From positions 1 through 42,793 of the forward strand of contig NZ_FQUI01000005.1 of NCBI RefSeq assembly GCF_900129175.1: a stretch of 42,793 bases of DNA. The letters are read 5' to 3'. This DNA comes from Marinitoga hydrogenitolerans DSM 16785 (GTDB lineage: Bacteria; Thermotogota; Thermotogae; Petrotogales; Petrotogaceae). The notes beneath the pieces are model-generated. The model did not search any database and was not told the origin of the DNA. It saw nothing but the letters and a program-made list of their open reading frames with translations. A program made the position numbers and the translations under genes. Position 1 is the stretch's first letter, and the number at the start of each line of letters is the position of its first letter. Positions 30,748 through 41,000 of the stretch are shown here, piece after piece.

Positions 30748-31896
30748 ATGGAAGTCAAAAAAGAAGAATTGACTAAACAAATAGCAACAACTTGGGCAGC
30801 ATTAAGACAAGATGTTAGTGAAATAATGAATATACCTGATTTAGATAATGATACTATAAAAAACATGCTTAGAGATGAAACTATATCTTCTGCGTTAAAT
30901 TTTTTGACGAAAAATATAATAAATTTCATTGGCGAATATGTTCATGAAGATGAAGAGAAAAATGCCTTTGTTAATACAAACTTTGAAAACTTAGATATTT
31001 CTTTAGAAGTTATATCAGAAAGAATTTTAACAGATGCTATTGCATATGGCTTTTCTGTTTCTGAATTAGTATGGGAATTGAAAAACAACAAATTATATTT
31101 AAAGAAAATAATACCATTGGATCCATCAACTATAAGTTTTTATCTTAGCGATGGAGAAATAATTAAAATTATACAAAAAACATCTAATAAAAATATTGAA
31201 ATACCGGTAGAAAAATGTTTTATATTTAGATTAAATCAAAGAGAATTGTATGGGAAAACCGAATTGGAAAAAATATATCGTGCTTGGAAATTTAAAAGTA
31301 TAATGTTTAAATTCTGGGCAATAGCAATGGAAAGATATGCTATGCCAATAGCTCACGGGAAAACTTTAGGAGATACAGAAGAGTTATTAAATGCGTTGAA
31401 ATCTATATGGTCGCAGGGAGTAATTGCAACGGATCCAGAGACTGAAATTGAACTATTAGAACCAAAAAGTACAATAGCAGATTCGTTTGAAAAATCAATA
31501 GAATATACAAATATGCTTATATATAGAGGGTTATTATTACCTCAATTATTAGCAGGAACTCAAAATGTTGGAAGTTATTCATTAGGTAAAGTTCATATGG
31601 ATCTCTTTTTATCTTCAGTAAGAAAAATGGCTAAATATTATTCTGAAAATTTAATTGATTCAGTTGTTGCTAAGATGATTGAATATAATTTTGCTGATGT
31701 GAAATCATATGGCAGATTTTTGGAAGCAGAACAGCCTTCAAATGATGAAAGAACTAAATTAGCCCAAGTTGTAAATACATTAATAAATACTGGAATAGTT
31801 GATCCAATAGAAGATAATGATTGGATCAGAGATTTATTCAAATTCCCTAAAAATGCAGAAATATCAAAGGTAGATGAGGCTGATGACTGGAATTAG
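30748..31896 (+). CDS. Portal protein (DUF935, Mu gp29-like)
   Basis: A 382-residue portal subunit through which DNA enters the capsid. The pattern (RDETISSALNFLTKNIINF, WKFKSIMFKFWAIAMERYAM, PIAHGKT, RGLLLPQLLAGTQNVGSYSL) fits the DUF935 portal family. It lies between TerL and MuF, the expected place. It starts 5 bases after terL. Confidence 0.9.
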   Translation: MEVKKEELTKQIATTWAALRQDVSEIMNIPDLDNDTIKNMLRDETISSALNFLTKNIINFIGEYVHEDEEKNAFVNTNFENLDISLEVISERILTDAIAYGFSVSELVWELKNNKLYLKKIIPLDPSTISFYLSDGEIIKIIQKTSNKNIEIPVEKCFIFRLNQRELYGKTELEKIYRAWKFKSIMFKFWAIAMERYAMPIAHGKTLGDTEELLNALKSIWSQGVIATDPETEIELLEPKSTIADSFEKSIEYTNMLIYRGLLLPQLLAGTQNVGSYSLGKVHMDLFLSSVRKMAKYYSENLIDSVVAKMIEYNFADVKSYGRFLEAEQPSNDERTKLAQVVNTLINTGIVDPIEDNDWIRDLFKFPKNAEISKVDEADDWN

Positions 31897-32806
31897 GACT
31901 ATAGCTCAAAGTTTAACTAGAATTGAAAATAGAATAATGAATTTATCAAGGAAAAGCTTCAAAAACATAAGAGAAACGACTATAAATCAAATCACAGGCA
32001 ATTTTGATTATATAGACGTAAGCTCTTTAGCAAATGCATTTTATATTGGATTGTTGAGTGGATATATACATGGAAAAATGAGTGTTGTTGGAGCGTTATT
32101 GCCTAAATTGAAAAAGAAAAAAACATTTGAAGAATGGAGTGATTATAGAGAAATATTTTCTGTATTTATTAGAGATAAAGAATTAATAATGAAATTAGTT
32201 AAACGAAAATATACAGCAAAAGAAGCTATGGAAAAATTTTTTAAACCTAATGAATATATTCTTGAATACTTTAGGGAATATTCTCTTAAACTTGCTAATA
32301 TTGAAGTTGAAGATACTATAAAAAAAGCAACAGAATTAGTTAGAAAAACAATAGAAGAAGGTATGAGCGAAACTGAAGCAACAAAATATATTAAATCAGG
32401 ACTTGAAAAATTTTCTAAACATAGAATAAAAGCAATTGCGAGGACAGAAGCTACAAGAGGTTATAATGTAGGAGCATTGGAAGAAAGTTATGCATCTGAT
32501 GTTGTTATTGGTTATCAATTTGAAGCAATATTAGATAAAAGAACCAGCGAAATATGTAGTTCAAGATGGGGAATGTATATTGATAAAAATGATAAAGATA
32601 AATTAGCAAGGAATACACCTCCATTACATGTAAATTGTAGAAGTTTTTTAAGAATGGTAACTATTTATGACAAAGAAATGCCTGTTAAAAAAGAAAATAT
32701 ACCTAAAAGTAATTTAGAGTTTTTGCAAAAAACAGAACAATTACCAAAACCAAAAACTCGTGATTATGATGTAAATGTGATAAGAGAAATATTAAATAGA
32801 CTATAA
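31874..32806 (+). CDS. MuF-type head morphogenesis protein
   Basis: A 310-residue minor head protein. The C-terminal MuF domain is clear: RIKAIARTEATRGYNVGALE, then LDKRTSEICSSRWGMYID and TPPLHVNCRSFLRMV. Two cysteines (ICSS, VNCR) match the family's conserved positions. It overlaps the portal end by 23 bases. The ATG at 31874 or the one at 31883 may be used. No toxin domain is attached, unlike some MuF proteins. Confidence 0.9.
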   Translation: MRLMTGIRTIAQSLTRIENRIMNLSRKSFKNIRETTINQITGNFDYIDVSSLANAFYIGLLSGYIHGKMSVVGALLPKLKKKKTFEEWSDYREIFSVFIRDKELIMKLVKRKYTAKEAMEKFFKPNEYILEYFREYSLKLANIEVEDTIKKATELVRKTIEEGMSETEATKYIKSGLEKFSKHRIKAIARTEATRGYNVGALEESYASDVVIGYQFEAILDKRTSEICSSRWGMYIDKNDKDKLARNTPPLHVNCRSFLRMVTIYDKEMPVKKENIPKSNLEFLQKTEQLPKPKTRDYDVNVIREILNRL

Positions 32807-32831
32807 ACCCTTTCATAGGGTTTATTTTTTT
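32803..32831 (+). terminator. Terminator between muF and protease genes
   Basis: AAACCCT-TTCAT-AGGGTTT followed by ATTTTTTT, starting at the muF stop. It splits the late operon and may lower expression of downstream genes unless antitermination acts. Confidence 0.8.
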
Positions 32832-32850
32832 ATGAAAGGAGGCAACTTTA

Positions 32851-33741
32851 ATGCTTAGAGTTACAAAGTTTAAGGAAGCAAAAAAAAGATTTTGGCATAA
32901 TGCTTTACCGCTTTCGGAATTTTATGATCCAAGATACGGAAAGATAAGCATTACTAAAGATTTAGCAGAACAAATGGTAAAAAATTTTAAAGATAACATT
33001 CCTTCATATAATCCACCAGTCAATATATCGCATATTGATGAATTAGGAAAATATGGAGAAGTAGTAAATATGGAAGTTAGAGATGATGGATTATGGATAG
33101 AAGTTGAATTAACTGACGAAGGGGCAAAGCTTTTAGAAGAAAGAAAGTTTGAATATTTGTCAGCAGAATACGTTGAAGAATACAGGGATAAAAAGACAAA
33201 TAAAAATGTTGGGGCTGTATTTATTGGGGTTGCATTAACAAATAAACCTGCACATCCAGAAATGAAAAAGATCAGTTTTGAAGATTTAATGTCAGAAATA
33301 GTTAAGTTGAAAGAGAAATTAAATGGAGGTGAAAGTATGGAACTTGAGAAAAAGTTGGCAGAATTAGAAAATCAAATGAAGACTTTTACGGAACAAATTA
33401 AGTTAAAAGATGCAGAACTCAAAGAGTTAAGTGAAGAAGTGACTAAATTAAAAGATGAAAACAAAAAACTTTTAGAGGAAAAAGCAGAACAAGCTAAAAA
33501 ATTGCATGAAGCTAAAGTTGAAAAATGGGCAAAAGAATGGTTAGAAAAAGGAATTACGCCAGCAACAATTGAAAAAGCAAAAGAAAAAGTTTTGTCTGAT
33601 GAAAAATTATTTGATGTTTATAACGAAATTTTTGAAAGTATGCCTAAAATTGAGAAAAAGCAAATGTCTGAAGAAAATAATGGAATTAATGTAACAGAAA
33701 AAGCTGAAAAAATTATTAAATTTATTCATGGAGGTGAATAA
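32851..33741 (+). CDS. Head maturation protease with C-terminal scaffold (Mu gpI-like)
   Basis: A 296-residue protein. Residues 1-150 form a protease-like domain (PPVNISHIDELGKYGEVVNM, RKFEYLSAEYVEEY, ALTNKPAHPEM), the pattern of Mu gpI-type prohead proteases, with His and Ser candidates in NISH and YLSAEY. Residues 163-245 are a long coiled coil, the scaffold. A strong ribosome site inside the gene allows separate production of the scaffold part, as with Mu I/Z. The start follows GAAAGGAGG. Confidence 0.85.
   Translation: MLRVTKFKEAKKRFWHNALPLSEFYDPRYGKISITKDLAEQMVKNFKDNIPSYNPPVNISHIDELGKYGEVVNMEVRDDGLWIEVELTDEGAKLLEERKFEYLSAEYVEEYRDKKTNKNVGAVFIGVALTNKPAHPEMKKISFEDLMSEIVKLKEKLNGGESMELEKKLAELENQMKTFTEQIKLKDAELKELSEEVTKLKDENKKLLEEKAEQAKKLHEAKVEKWAKEWLEKGITPATIEKAKEKVLSDEKLFDVYNEIFESMPKIEKKQMSEENNGINVTEKAEKIIKFIHGGE
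33337..33741 (+). CDS. Nested in-frame capsid scaffold
   Basis: ATG at 33337 is in frame with the protease gene (codon 163) and is preceded by AATGGAGGTGAAAGT, as good a site as any in the operon. The 134-residue product is a coiled coil (LEKKLAELENQMKTFTEQIK, LKELSEEVTKLKDENKKLLE) followed by a helical C-terminus that would bind the capsid. This mirrors lambda Nu3 in C and Mu Z in I. Confidence 0.78.
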   Translation: MELEKKLAELENQMKTFTEQIKLKDAELKELSEEVTKLKDENKKLLEEKAEQAKKLHEAKVEKWAKEWLEKGITPATIEKAKEKVLSDEKLFDVYNEIFESMPKIEKKQMSEENNGINVTEKAEKIIKFIHGGE

Positions 33742-33743
33742 GT

Positions 33744-34037
33744 ATGTTAGACAGAAAAGTTTCTATTGTACCAGTAGATGTTACAACAGCAATACCTAAA
33801 GGCTCTATAGTGGAATATAACAGTACAAATCAAAGCTATGCTAAGTTATCAGCTGGCACGCCTGCTGGAATATTAGCAGAAGATGTTGCGGCATCTCAAA
33901 TTCCTGCTCAGGCAGCGGTTATATTCTTTGGTGTAGTATATGAGGATGAGTTGGACGCAGGAGTAACAGTAACAGAAGATTTAAAAGCTCAGTTGAGACA
34001 GGTTGGTATATTCTTAGAATCAAGAGAACAAGCTTAG
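33744..34037 (+). CDS. Head decoration-like protein
   Basis: A 97-residue beta-rich protein (AIPKGSIVEYNSTNQSYAKL, AGILAEDVAASQIPAQAAVI). It lies between scaffold and major capsid genes, where lambda gpD-type or head-fibre decoration proteins are encoded. Hypervariable gaps make the call position-based. Confidence 0.7.
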   Translation: MLDRKVSIVPVDVTTAIPKGSIVEYNSTNQSYAKLSAGTPAGILAEDVAASQIPAQAAVIFFGVVYEDELDAGVTVTEDLKAQLRQVGIFLESREQA

Positions 34038-34049
34038 GAGGTGTAAATA

Positions 34050-35057
34050 ATGGGAGCTATTGATTGGAAATTATTAACAGAGTTATATAGAAAAACCCCA
34101 ATTGAAAATTATTTTTTAACTAAAAATCTTGGTAAAAACGTAAAGTATAGTCCAGTTCCAAAAGTAACAATAAGAACAGAAGATTATGGTATGACAATTG
34201 CAAATTTAGGATTAATTGGGGATCCTGCAAAACCCATTAATGTGCAAAATAATGTAACGGAAATTGCTATTGATCCAGCACAAATTTTTGAATATGATAA
34301 ATTAACAGAAGATGATATTTTTACAAATTCAAATCCTGCAGTATTAGCTCTTAGTGGTTCAGATGGTGTAGTAAGCAACAAAGAATATGTTAGAGCTATG
34401 AAAATAGAGGGTTTAAAAAGAAGAGTCCAAAGAAGAATTGAACAAATGTTTGCGCAAATAATCTCTGAAGGAAAATTATCCTATAATGATGGCAAAAGAA
34501 AATATGAAGTTTCTTTTAATAATGTTACTCCACAAGCATATACTTTAAGTTCAACAACAAAAATATATAATGATTTAATCGATGCTACAGATGCAATAAG
34601 AAAGAGCGGATTTGTTCCAGATATGATTATAATGTCAAAAGATGTAGAAAAAGCTTTGTTTGACAACACGCAAGTAAAAGATTTAATTAAAAAACAGGAA
34701 TGGAGTTTAGCAAGAGCACAAATGCAAAATGAAGATGCATTAGTAAGAAGAAGTTTTGAAGCAGTAAATTTACCTCAAATGTATGTATATATGGGAGAAT
34801 ATAACGATGGGACAGCAAAAAAATATATTCCAGACGGTACATTGATAGTCTTATCTTCGCAGGCATTTAGGTTATCATATGGAGCTATTGTTCAATTTGA
34901 TGTTCAACCAAATGGAAATCCTATTATGACTGACGTTTTATCATGGGAAAAGATTATTAATGAAGGTACAGAAAAAGCCTTATATGTAATGTCAAGACCT
35001 TTACCTTATTTAATTAATTCTGAAGCTTTAAAAGTATTCAATGTAACTATTTCATGA
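34050..35057 (+). CDS. Major capsid protein (E family, HK97 fold)
   Basis: A 335-residue capsid protein of the lambda gpE-type family: N-terminal strands (KVTIRTEDYGMTIANLGLIG), a spine helix region (YVRAMKIEGLKRRVQRRIEQ, MFAQIISEGKLSY) and the C-terminal ends SWEKIINEGTEKALYVMSRP, LPYLINSEALKVFNV. The MSRPLP ending is typical. No N-terminal delta domain is present, in agreement with the separate scaffold. Start after TAGGAGGTG. Confidence 0.92.
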   Translation: MGAIDWKLLTELYRKTPIENYFLTKNLGKNVKYSPVPKVTIRTEDYGMTIANLGLIGDPAKPINVQNNVTEIAIDPAQIFEYDKLTEDDIFTNSNPAVLALSGSDGVVSNKEYVRAMKIEGLKRRVQRRIEQMFAQIISEGKLSYNDGKRKYEVSFNNVTPQAYTLSSTTKIYNDLIDATDAIRKSGFVPDMIIMSKDVEKALFDNTQVKDLIKKQEWSLARAQMQNEDALVRRSFEAVNLPQMYVYMGEYNDGTAKKYIPDGTLIVLSSQAFRLSYGAIVQFDVQPNGNPIMTDVLSWEKIINEGTEKALYVMSRPLPYLINSEALKVFNVTIS

Positions 35058-35062
35058 TAAAT

Positions 35063-35083
35063 GAGCCCTTCGGGGCTCTTTTT
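35063..35083 (+). terminator. Terminator after the capsid gene
   Basis: GAGCCC-TTCG-GGGCTC with a stable UUCG loop, followed by five T. It follows the capsid stop and would keep head-protein mRNA above that of the connector genes. Confidence 0.85.
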
Positions 35084-35103
35084 GATGAGCGAGGTGATTA
35101 TAT

Positions 35104-35460
35104 ATGGTCACGATAGATAATATAAAAAAAATAATGCCTGATGAAATTCTTGATCAACTTGCATCAGATGATGTAAATACAACAGATGAAGTATTACAAG
35201 AATTAATTGACAATGCTACAAATTTTATAAATGCAATATTTTTAGATTTTGATGAAAATTTTAAAGATGAAATGATCAGAAATTATGTAAAAAAAGAACT
35301 ATATTTAAATGCTGGAAAAATTGAAGAAGCACAAATGATTCAAGAAAGTTTTAATGTTGCAATTTCTCAAAGAGAAAAACAAAAAACATCAAGTGCAGGG
35401 AAAATTTCATATTCTTCAGCATCACAAGTTTTTACTAATGATGAATTAGAGAAGTGGTAA
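35104..35460 (+). CDS. Head-tail connector (gp6-like)
   Basis: A 118-residue helical protein (TDEVLQELIDNATNFINAIF, NYVKKELYLNAGKIEEAQMI). Size, helix pattern and place after the capsid gene fit HK97 gp6-type adaptor proteins. Confidence 0.7.
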   Translation: MVTIDNIKKIMPDEILDQLASDDVNTTDEVLQELIDNATNFINAIFLDFDENFKDEMIRNYVKKELYLNAGKIEEAQMIQESFNVAISQREKQKTSSAGKISYSSASQVFTNDELEKW

Positions 35461-35461
35461 T

Positions 35462-35881
35462 ATGAAAATAATAATTAATGATAAAGAGTTGAAAAAGAAA
35501 CTTAGTGAATTAAAGAGAAAAACAAATGATTTAACTCCAGTAATGAAAGATACAGCCCTCATTATGAAACAATCAATTTTAAAGAATTTTGACGATCAAG
35601 GTACAGAACAGAAAAAATGGAAAGATTTATCAAGAAAGACAAAAAAAAGAAAACAAAAGGAAAAAGGTACTTCTTATCCGATTTTGGTTGATACCGGAAG
35701 GTTAAAGAAATCATTTAATACTTCATATACAAAATACACAGCAAGAGTCTATACAGGAGTTAAATATGGTGTTTATCATCAAACGGGAACAAGAAAAATA
35801 CCAAAACGTCCGTTTATGCATGTTAGAAAAGAACATCTTGAAACTATAAAAAGATTAATACTTAAATATTTGGAGGAATAA
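35462..35881 (+). CDS. Virion morphogenesis/tail completion protein (Mu gpG-like)
   Basis: A 139-residue basic protein. The pattern KQSILKNFDDQGTEQKKWKDLS, then YPILVDTGRLKKSF, YGVYHQTGT and PKRPFMHV fits the phage virion morphogenesis family (Mu gpG, P2 S). It starts two bases after the connector gene. Confidence 0.88.
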   Translation: MKIIINDKELKKKLSELKRKTNDLTPVMKDTALIMKQSILKNFDDQGTEQKKWKDLSRKTKKRKQKEKGTSYPILVDTGRLKKSFNTSYTKYTARVYTGVKYGVYHQTGTRKIPKRPFMHVRKEHLETIKRLILKYLEE

Positions 35882-35884
35882 AAA

Positions 35885-36196
35885 ATGATTACCGAAATAA
35901 AAACATTATTAGCTAATAATGGTTATAAAGTTGTAGAGTTTGATAGATTGTTAAATAATGCATGTTCAGTTAGAGAAATAAAAGGAAGTATAACTCCTTT
36001 AACTTCTAATAGATATAGAATATTTCATCAATTTCAGATTATATATAAAACCAGCAAAACAAATTTGAAAGATATTACTATAAATATTGCAAAATTGATT
36101 TATTCTAATTTTGATGAAATTGAAAATATAGAATATTCAATTGATGATGAAAATAATATTTCGGTTATAGAATTTGTAATTCCAGAAACAATATAA
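35885..36196 (+). CDS. Probable tail terminator
   Basis: A 103-residue protein, alpha/beta (ITEIKTLLANNGYKVVEFDR, YRIFHQFQIIYKT, ISVIEFVIPETI). Position between the gpG-like and tail tube genes is that of tail terminator proteins. No sequence signature beyond that. Confidence 0.6.
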   Translation: MITEIKTLLANNGYKVVEFDRLLNNACSVREIKGSITPLTSNRYRIFHQFQIIYKTSKTNLKDITINIAKLIYSNFDEIENIEYSIDDENNISVIEFVIPETI

Positions 36197-36211
36197 AGCG
36201 AGGTGAGATAA

Positions 36212-37177
36212 ATGGCATATACAGGTGCAAAATCAAGTGTATTACTTGGAATAGAAAGTAGTTTTGCAACAGAAGCAACAGTGAAATATAAATTACCTTT
36301 TAAAAGTGAAAGCATTAACCACAAAATAGAAACTGCAAAATCTGAGGCATTACTTGGAATAAGAGGAACAAAATCATTGGTTCCGACGAAAGAAGGAGCA
36401 GAAGGTTCTTTGGAATTAGAAGCATACCCAACAGCAAGTGGATTAGCATTTTATCTTGCGTTAGGTAAATCAGTGTTAATGGACCCTGATTCCACACCTT
36501 CAAGTGGAGATGAATATACAAAAATAACTCCTATTGATTTAACGGCAGATATACCAAGTGCAACGGTACAAGTAGATCATTTTGGACAGAAGATGAAATA
36601 TTTGGGAATGAAAGTAAATTCATTAAAGTTTAGTGGTGCGGTTGGTTCAATACCTTCAATCAGTTTAGATTTAGTTGGTAAAGAAGAAGTGATTGGAGCA
36701 GCAACACAAGGAACTATAGTCGATGTAGATCCACAACCGTTTTTCTTCAAAGAATTAATATTATATACAGACGAATTTGTTACACCTACAGATTTATATT
36801 CAAGTATTGAACTTAATATTGCAAACAATTTAGATACAGATGACTACAGACTTGACGGAACAGGAAAAAGGAAAACATTAGAAGCAGGTAATCTTGAAAT
36901 AACTGGAAGTCTTGACATTATATTTGATGCAAGTGTTATTTCTGGAGAATATACAAAATTCAAAAATTTTCAAGATGCTCAATTAGGAATTAAATTAGAA
37001 AAAACAACAGGAGAAAAATTGGAAATATTCTTACCAAGAGTAAATTTCAGTGAAATGACACATGATATCAGTGGAGCAGAAAAAATAATGATTAAAGCAA
37101 ACTTTACAGCATTAATTCCAACTTCAGGAGATATAATTGTGATTTCAGATTATCAAAATACAACAGGAACATATTAG
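36212..37177 (+). CDS. Major tail tube protein
   Basis: A 321-residue beta-rich protein (SVLLGIESSFATEATVKYKL, GSLELEAYPTASGLAFYLAL, LNIANNLDTDDYRLDG). It fits the tail tube families that include an N-terminal AYTGAKS-VLLG-E start. It is followed by two assembly-chaperone genes and the tape measure, as in siphoviruses. Confidence 0.85.
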   Translation: MAYTGAKSSVLLGIESSFATEATVKYKLPFKSESINHKIETAKSEALLGIRGTKSLVPTKEGAEGSLELEAYPTASGLAFYLALGKSVLMDPDSTPSSGDEYTKITPIDLTADIPSATVQVDHFGQKMKYLGMKVNSLKFSGAVGSIPSISLDLVGKEEVIGAATQGTIVDVDPQPFFFKELILYTDEFVTPTDLYSSIELNIANNLDTDDYRLDGTGKRKTLEAGNLEITGSLDIIFDASVISGEYTKFKNFQDAQLGIKLEKTTGEKLEIFLPRVNFSEMTHDISGAEKIMIKANFTALIPTSGDIIVISDYQNTTGTY

Positions 37178-37193
37178 ATTGGAGGTAGAGAGT

Positions 37194-37568
37194 ATGGGAT
37201 TTTTTATTGATAACGAAAAAACAGAAAAAATATATTTCGATGAGAAGTTAAATATTTCAAATAAAAAAACTAATTTTTGGGTTGAAATTAAATCAGAACC
37301 TAATTTTTATTTGATAGAAGAGATAAAAAAGTCTATAAAACCAAAGACTATTAAAATGAACGCAGCAACAAATGAAATTGAATTAGATACAGAAAAAATG
37401 GGAGAAGTACCTTTAGAATTATTAATAAAATTAATTTTAAATTGGAGTGAAGACGAAAAACCAACATTGCAGGTTTTAAGGACAAAAACACATCCGAAAT
37501 TTTTGCAAAATCTTTGGAATAAACTATTAGAATTGTATGAGGTAGGGAACGATGTTTTTAGAACTTGA
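37194..37568 (+). CDS. Tail assembly chaperone (first)
   Basis: A 124-residue protein with a middle TIKMNAATNEIELDTEKMGE segment. Position and size fit the lambda gpG-type chaperone that coats the tape measure. The ATG at 37194 follows GGAGGTAGAGAGT. It overlaps the next gene by 17 bases, in frame +1. Confidence 0.7.
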   Translation: MGFFIDNEKTEKIYFDEKLNISNKKTNFWVEIKSEPNFYLIEEIKKSIKPKTIKMNAATNEIELDTEKMGEVPLELLIKLILNWSEDEKPTLQVLRTKTHPKFLQNLWNKLLELYEVGNDVFRT

Positions 37569-38040
37569 TGATAATTTAATTTTTTTTAAAGAAGATACAA
37601 TCAGAACAATTGATTTAAGAAGGCAGGGTAAAGATGTTGAAACCCTGCCTTTTTTAATTTATTCCTGGACATTTGACAAAGAATTGAATTTGAAAAATAT
37701 TTTGCAACTAAAACCGTGGATACTAAAAAAAATCTTAAATAAAGCAATTGAAGGATATTTAACAATAACTAATATAAATGAAAAACAATTAGAATTGTTT
37801 ATAAAATCGACTTTTATATCAGATAAGATAATATTTACAGGGTTCAAAGAAAAAGAAATAGAACATTTAAAACAATGTTTAATTGCAAAAAATAACATTT
37901 TTGATCATAGAGGGAATATTATAAATTATCCCGAAGCTGGAGGATATCTTGATCAAAATGCTAAATATATGTATTTTCTTAATATATATAGAAAGGTTTT
38001 AATTGGAAAAATTAATGAAGAAAATAATAAAAGGCGGTGA
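37552..38040 (+). CDS. Tail assembly chaperone (second)
   Basis: A 162-residue protein (DTIRTIDLRRQGKDVETLPF, LIYSWTFDKELNLKNILQLK). It overlaps the end of the first chaperone gene, a place where many phages use ribosomal frameshifting. Here it has its own ATG with GAGG nine bases upstream, so separate initiation is enough. Its stop overlaps the tape-measure start region. Confidence 0.65.
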   Translation: MFLELDDNLIFFKEDTIRTIDLRRQGKDVETLPFLIYSWTFDKELNLKNILQLKPWILKKILNKAIEGYLTITNINEKQLELFIKSTFISDKIIFTGFKEKEIEHLKQCLIAKNNIFDHRGNIINYPEAGGYLDQNAKYMYFLNIYRKVLIGKINEENNKRR

Positions 38041-38045
38041 TAAAT

Positions 38046-41000
38046 GTGGCTAATACCGCAGAATTAAGCATATTATTACAAGCTAAAGATTATGCTTCTA
38101 AAGCCTTAAACTCAGTTACAGGAGCAATGAATAAATTAGAAAATGCGACTCAAAAAGCTGGTAGAAGTTTTCAACAATTTAGAAACTCAATGAATGAAAT
38201 AACCAAATATGCAAAATATGCTTTAGGAGCAATAACTGCAACAGGTACAGCAATAGTTGCTTTTGGAAAAGATACAGAAAAGGCTATGGCAAACGCTTCT
38301 ACAATGTTTGGAGTAGCGGGAAAAACATTTGAAGAACAACTTGGAAATAAAGTGGCTAAAATATCAAAAAAATATGGAATATCTTTAAAAAATATGTGGG
38401 ATGCTACATATACATTAGGAAGTGCAGGGATAGCACTAAAAGATGTTCCTATAGTATTAGAACAAGTTGCTAAAGCTTCAGTTGCAGGTGGAGCGGATAT
38501 AAATATAGCCTTTGAAGGTGCAATAAAGCAAATAAAAGGTTTTGGTCTTTCAATACAAGATTTAGAAAAAGTTTTTGCAGTACAATTTCAGGCAGTGAAA
38601 TATGGACTTTTAAATTATGAACAATTAGCACAATATATACCTGAAATTTCTGCTTCTGCAAGAAGTTTAGGTGAAAATTGGAAAACAGCAACAGCAACAT
38701 TTGCGACTTTGACAAAATATATGCCGGATGCATCTCAGGCAGCTAATGCATTACAAAATGCTTATGATGAATTGACACAAAAATCAGATCAATTAACAAA
38801 AGCAGGAATAAAACTTTATAAAGATGGTAAATTTATAGGTTTTGTAAATGTTATAGAACAATTACACAATCAATTGAGAGGAAAAACAAATAAAGAAGTA
38901 GCTGAATTCATAAATCAATTACAACTTTCAGATACAGCAAGACAGGCGATTGTAAATCTTGTTAATAATTTTGATGATTTAAAGAATATAACAAACTCGG
39001 TTACAGATGATGTTTCCGCATTGAATGAAATGTATATAAAACAAACATCTACTTTGGAATTTCAGTTAAGGAAATTATTTGTAGTATTAGATAATCTAAA
39101 ACAGAGCATATATAATGCATTTAAAGGAACGTTAATACAATGGATTCAGAAAACAATTATATGGTTTCAAGGATTAAACAGATGGATCAGTGAAAATAAG
39201 GAAAAATTTGTTAAACTTATAAGTGCAATAACAAGATTATTAGTAGCAGTCGTAATATTCAATATGATAATCAACGTCATGAGTAAATTAGGAAGTATTA
39301 TAAGTTCTCTTTCTAATCCTTTTACGTGGCTTCTAATCGCATTTGGTACTTGGTTTGCTAATTTAGAAAAAGCAGAAAGGATGAAAGTTTTACAAACAAT
39401 ATTCAAGGCGTTTGGTGATATGGTCAATTGGATTGGTGAACAATTTAAGAAAATTAAAGAATCAGGATTTATAAATTGGTTTTTAGGACTTTTCAAAGAA
39501 ATAGGAAAAAGAACATTTGATATAACGATAAATCTTGTAAAGGGTAGTGCAGAAAAATTATGGGATTGGTTTAAAACAGGAGTAAGACAAATTGGTATTT
39601 TCGCAATAAATGCAGGTTTTGCACTTTGGAGTTGGTTTAAGGAAAAAACACAAGAAATTTTAATTAACGTAAAACAAGGAGTAATAAAACTTTGGAGCTG
39701 GTTTGTAGATAAAATTCAAACAATAAAAGTTTTTTTAATTTCTGGAACAATAAATTTGTGGGACTGGTTCGTCAATGCGATAAAAATAATAAAATTGAAT
39801 GTTTTACAAGGCACTTTAAAACTTTGGGATTGGTTTTATGAAACATATAAAAACATAAAAATAAATTTAATTTCGGGTGCAATAAAGCTTTGGGGCTGGT
39901 TTTTAGAAGGTACAAGACAAATAAAAGTGGTTCTTCAAAATACAACTCAAAAAATAGTTTGGGCTGGAGAACAAGTAATGAAAATATCCTTAGAATATAT
40001 ACAAAACACAGCCAATATAGCAAAATGGATATTAAACGGCATGAAAGAAGTTGTTTTATATTTTATAGCAAATATTGGTAATTTGCCAAAATGGATTTTG
40101 GAAAATGCTTTAAATATCACACTAGCATTTATTTTAATTTATAAAAACATGTATGATTGGATAACTAAAAACACAAAACAAATACTTTTAGAAATAAATT
40201 TTGCATTTGCAAAAAAATCAATGAAAATTTGGAATTTCTTTCAAGATTTGATTAAAAACGCTTGGAAAAAGACAATACAATTCACAATAGATTTAATAAA
40301 AGGGAAAAATGAATTGGAAGAAAAACCGGTAAATCCCGAAGCAGATAAAACAATTAAAGAAAATCCTTATATAATAACAGGAGATACAACAGCTAAATTA
40401 ACTAATTCTGCTAATTTAACAACAACATTAAAAGGGGATATGCCTTTATCTACAACTCAATACGCATTAAGAATGGCAGGAATTTTTGGTAGTATAGGAG
40501 CAGGTGTTTTAACGTCAACAACTCTTTCAGGAGTTTTTCTTGAGCAAGCTTTAAAATATGCTCTTATGGGAGTTGGTTTTGCAACAGGTGGATATACAGG
40601 TAGTGGAGGGAAATATGATGTTGCAGGAGTAGTTCATAAAGGAGAGTATGTAATTCCAGCTTGGATGGTAAAAGAACATCCTGAATTAGTTGCATTACTT
40701 GAAAAGAAAAGAAAAGGATATGCAGAAGGTGGAGCTGTAGATGCAATAATAAAATACTTCTCCGGAACAGGAAATACAAATATAAGCGGTGATATAACCA
40801 TTACAAAAGATACAGTACTTGAACTCTTAAATTATGTTGTTAATTTTAAAGAGAGTGCAGAGAGTGAATCAGAAACAATAAAACAAGCTTTAGATAGCAT
40901 ATTCAATACTGAACAAAAGCAAGAAGAAAAACAAAAAACATTAATACAAATTTTAAACGAAAATCTACAATTATTTCAATCTTTATATCCTGAAACAAAA

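Noticed and set aside
35073-35083. Further boxA elements (GCTCTTT) at 35075 and 42630
   Set aside because: These are the downstream arms and T-runs of ordinary intrinsic terminators.
37540-37570. Programmed frameshift between the two tail chaperone genes
   Set aside because: The shift would have to be +1 or -2, no classical X-XXY-YYZ heptamer is present, and the second gene has its own ATG and ribosome site.
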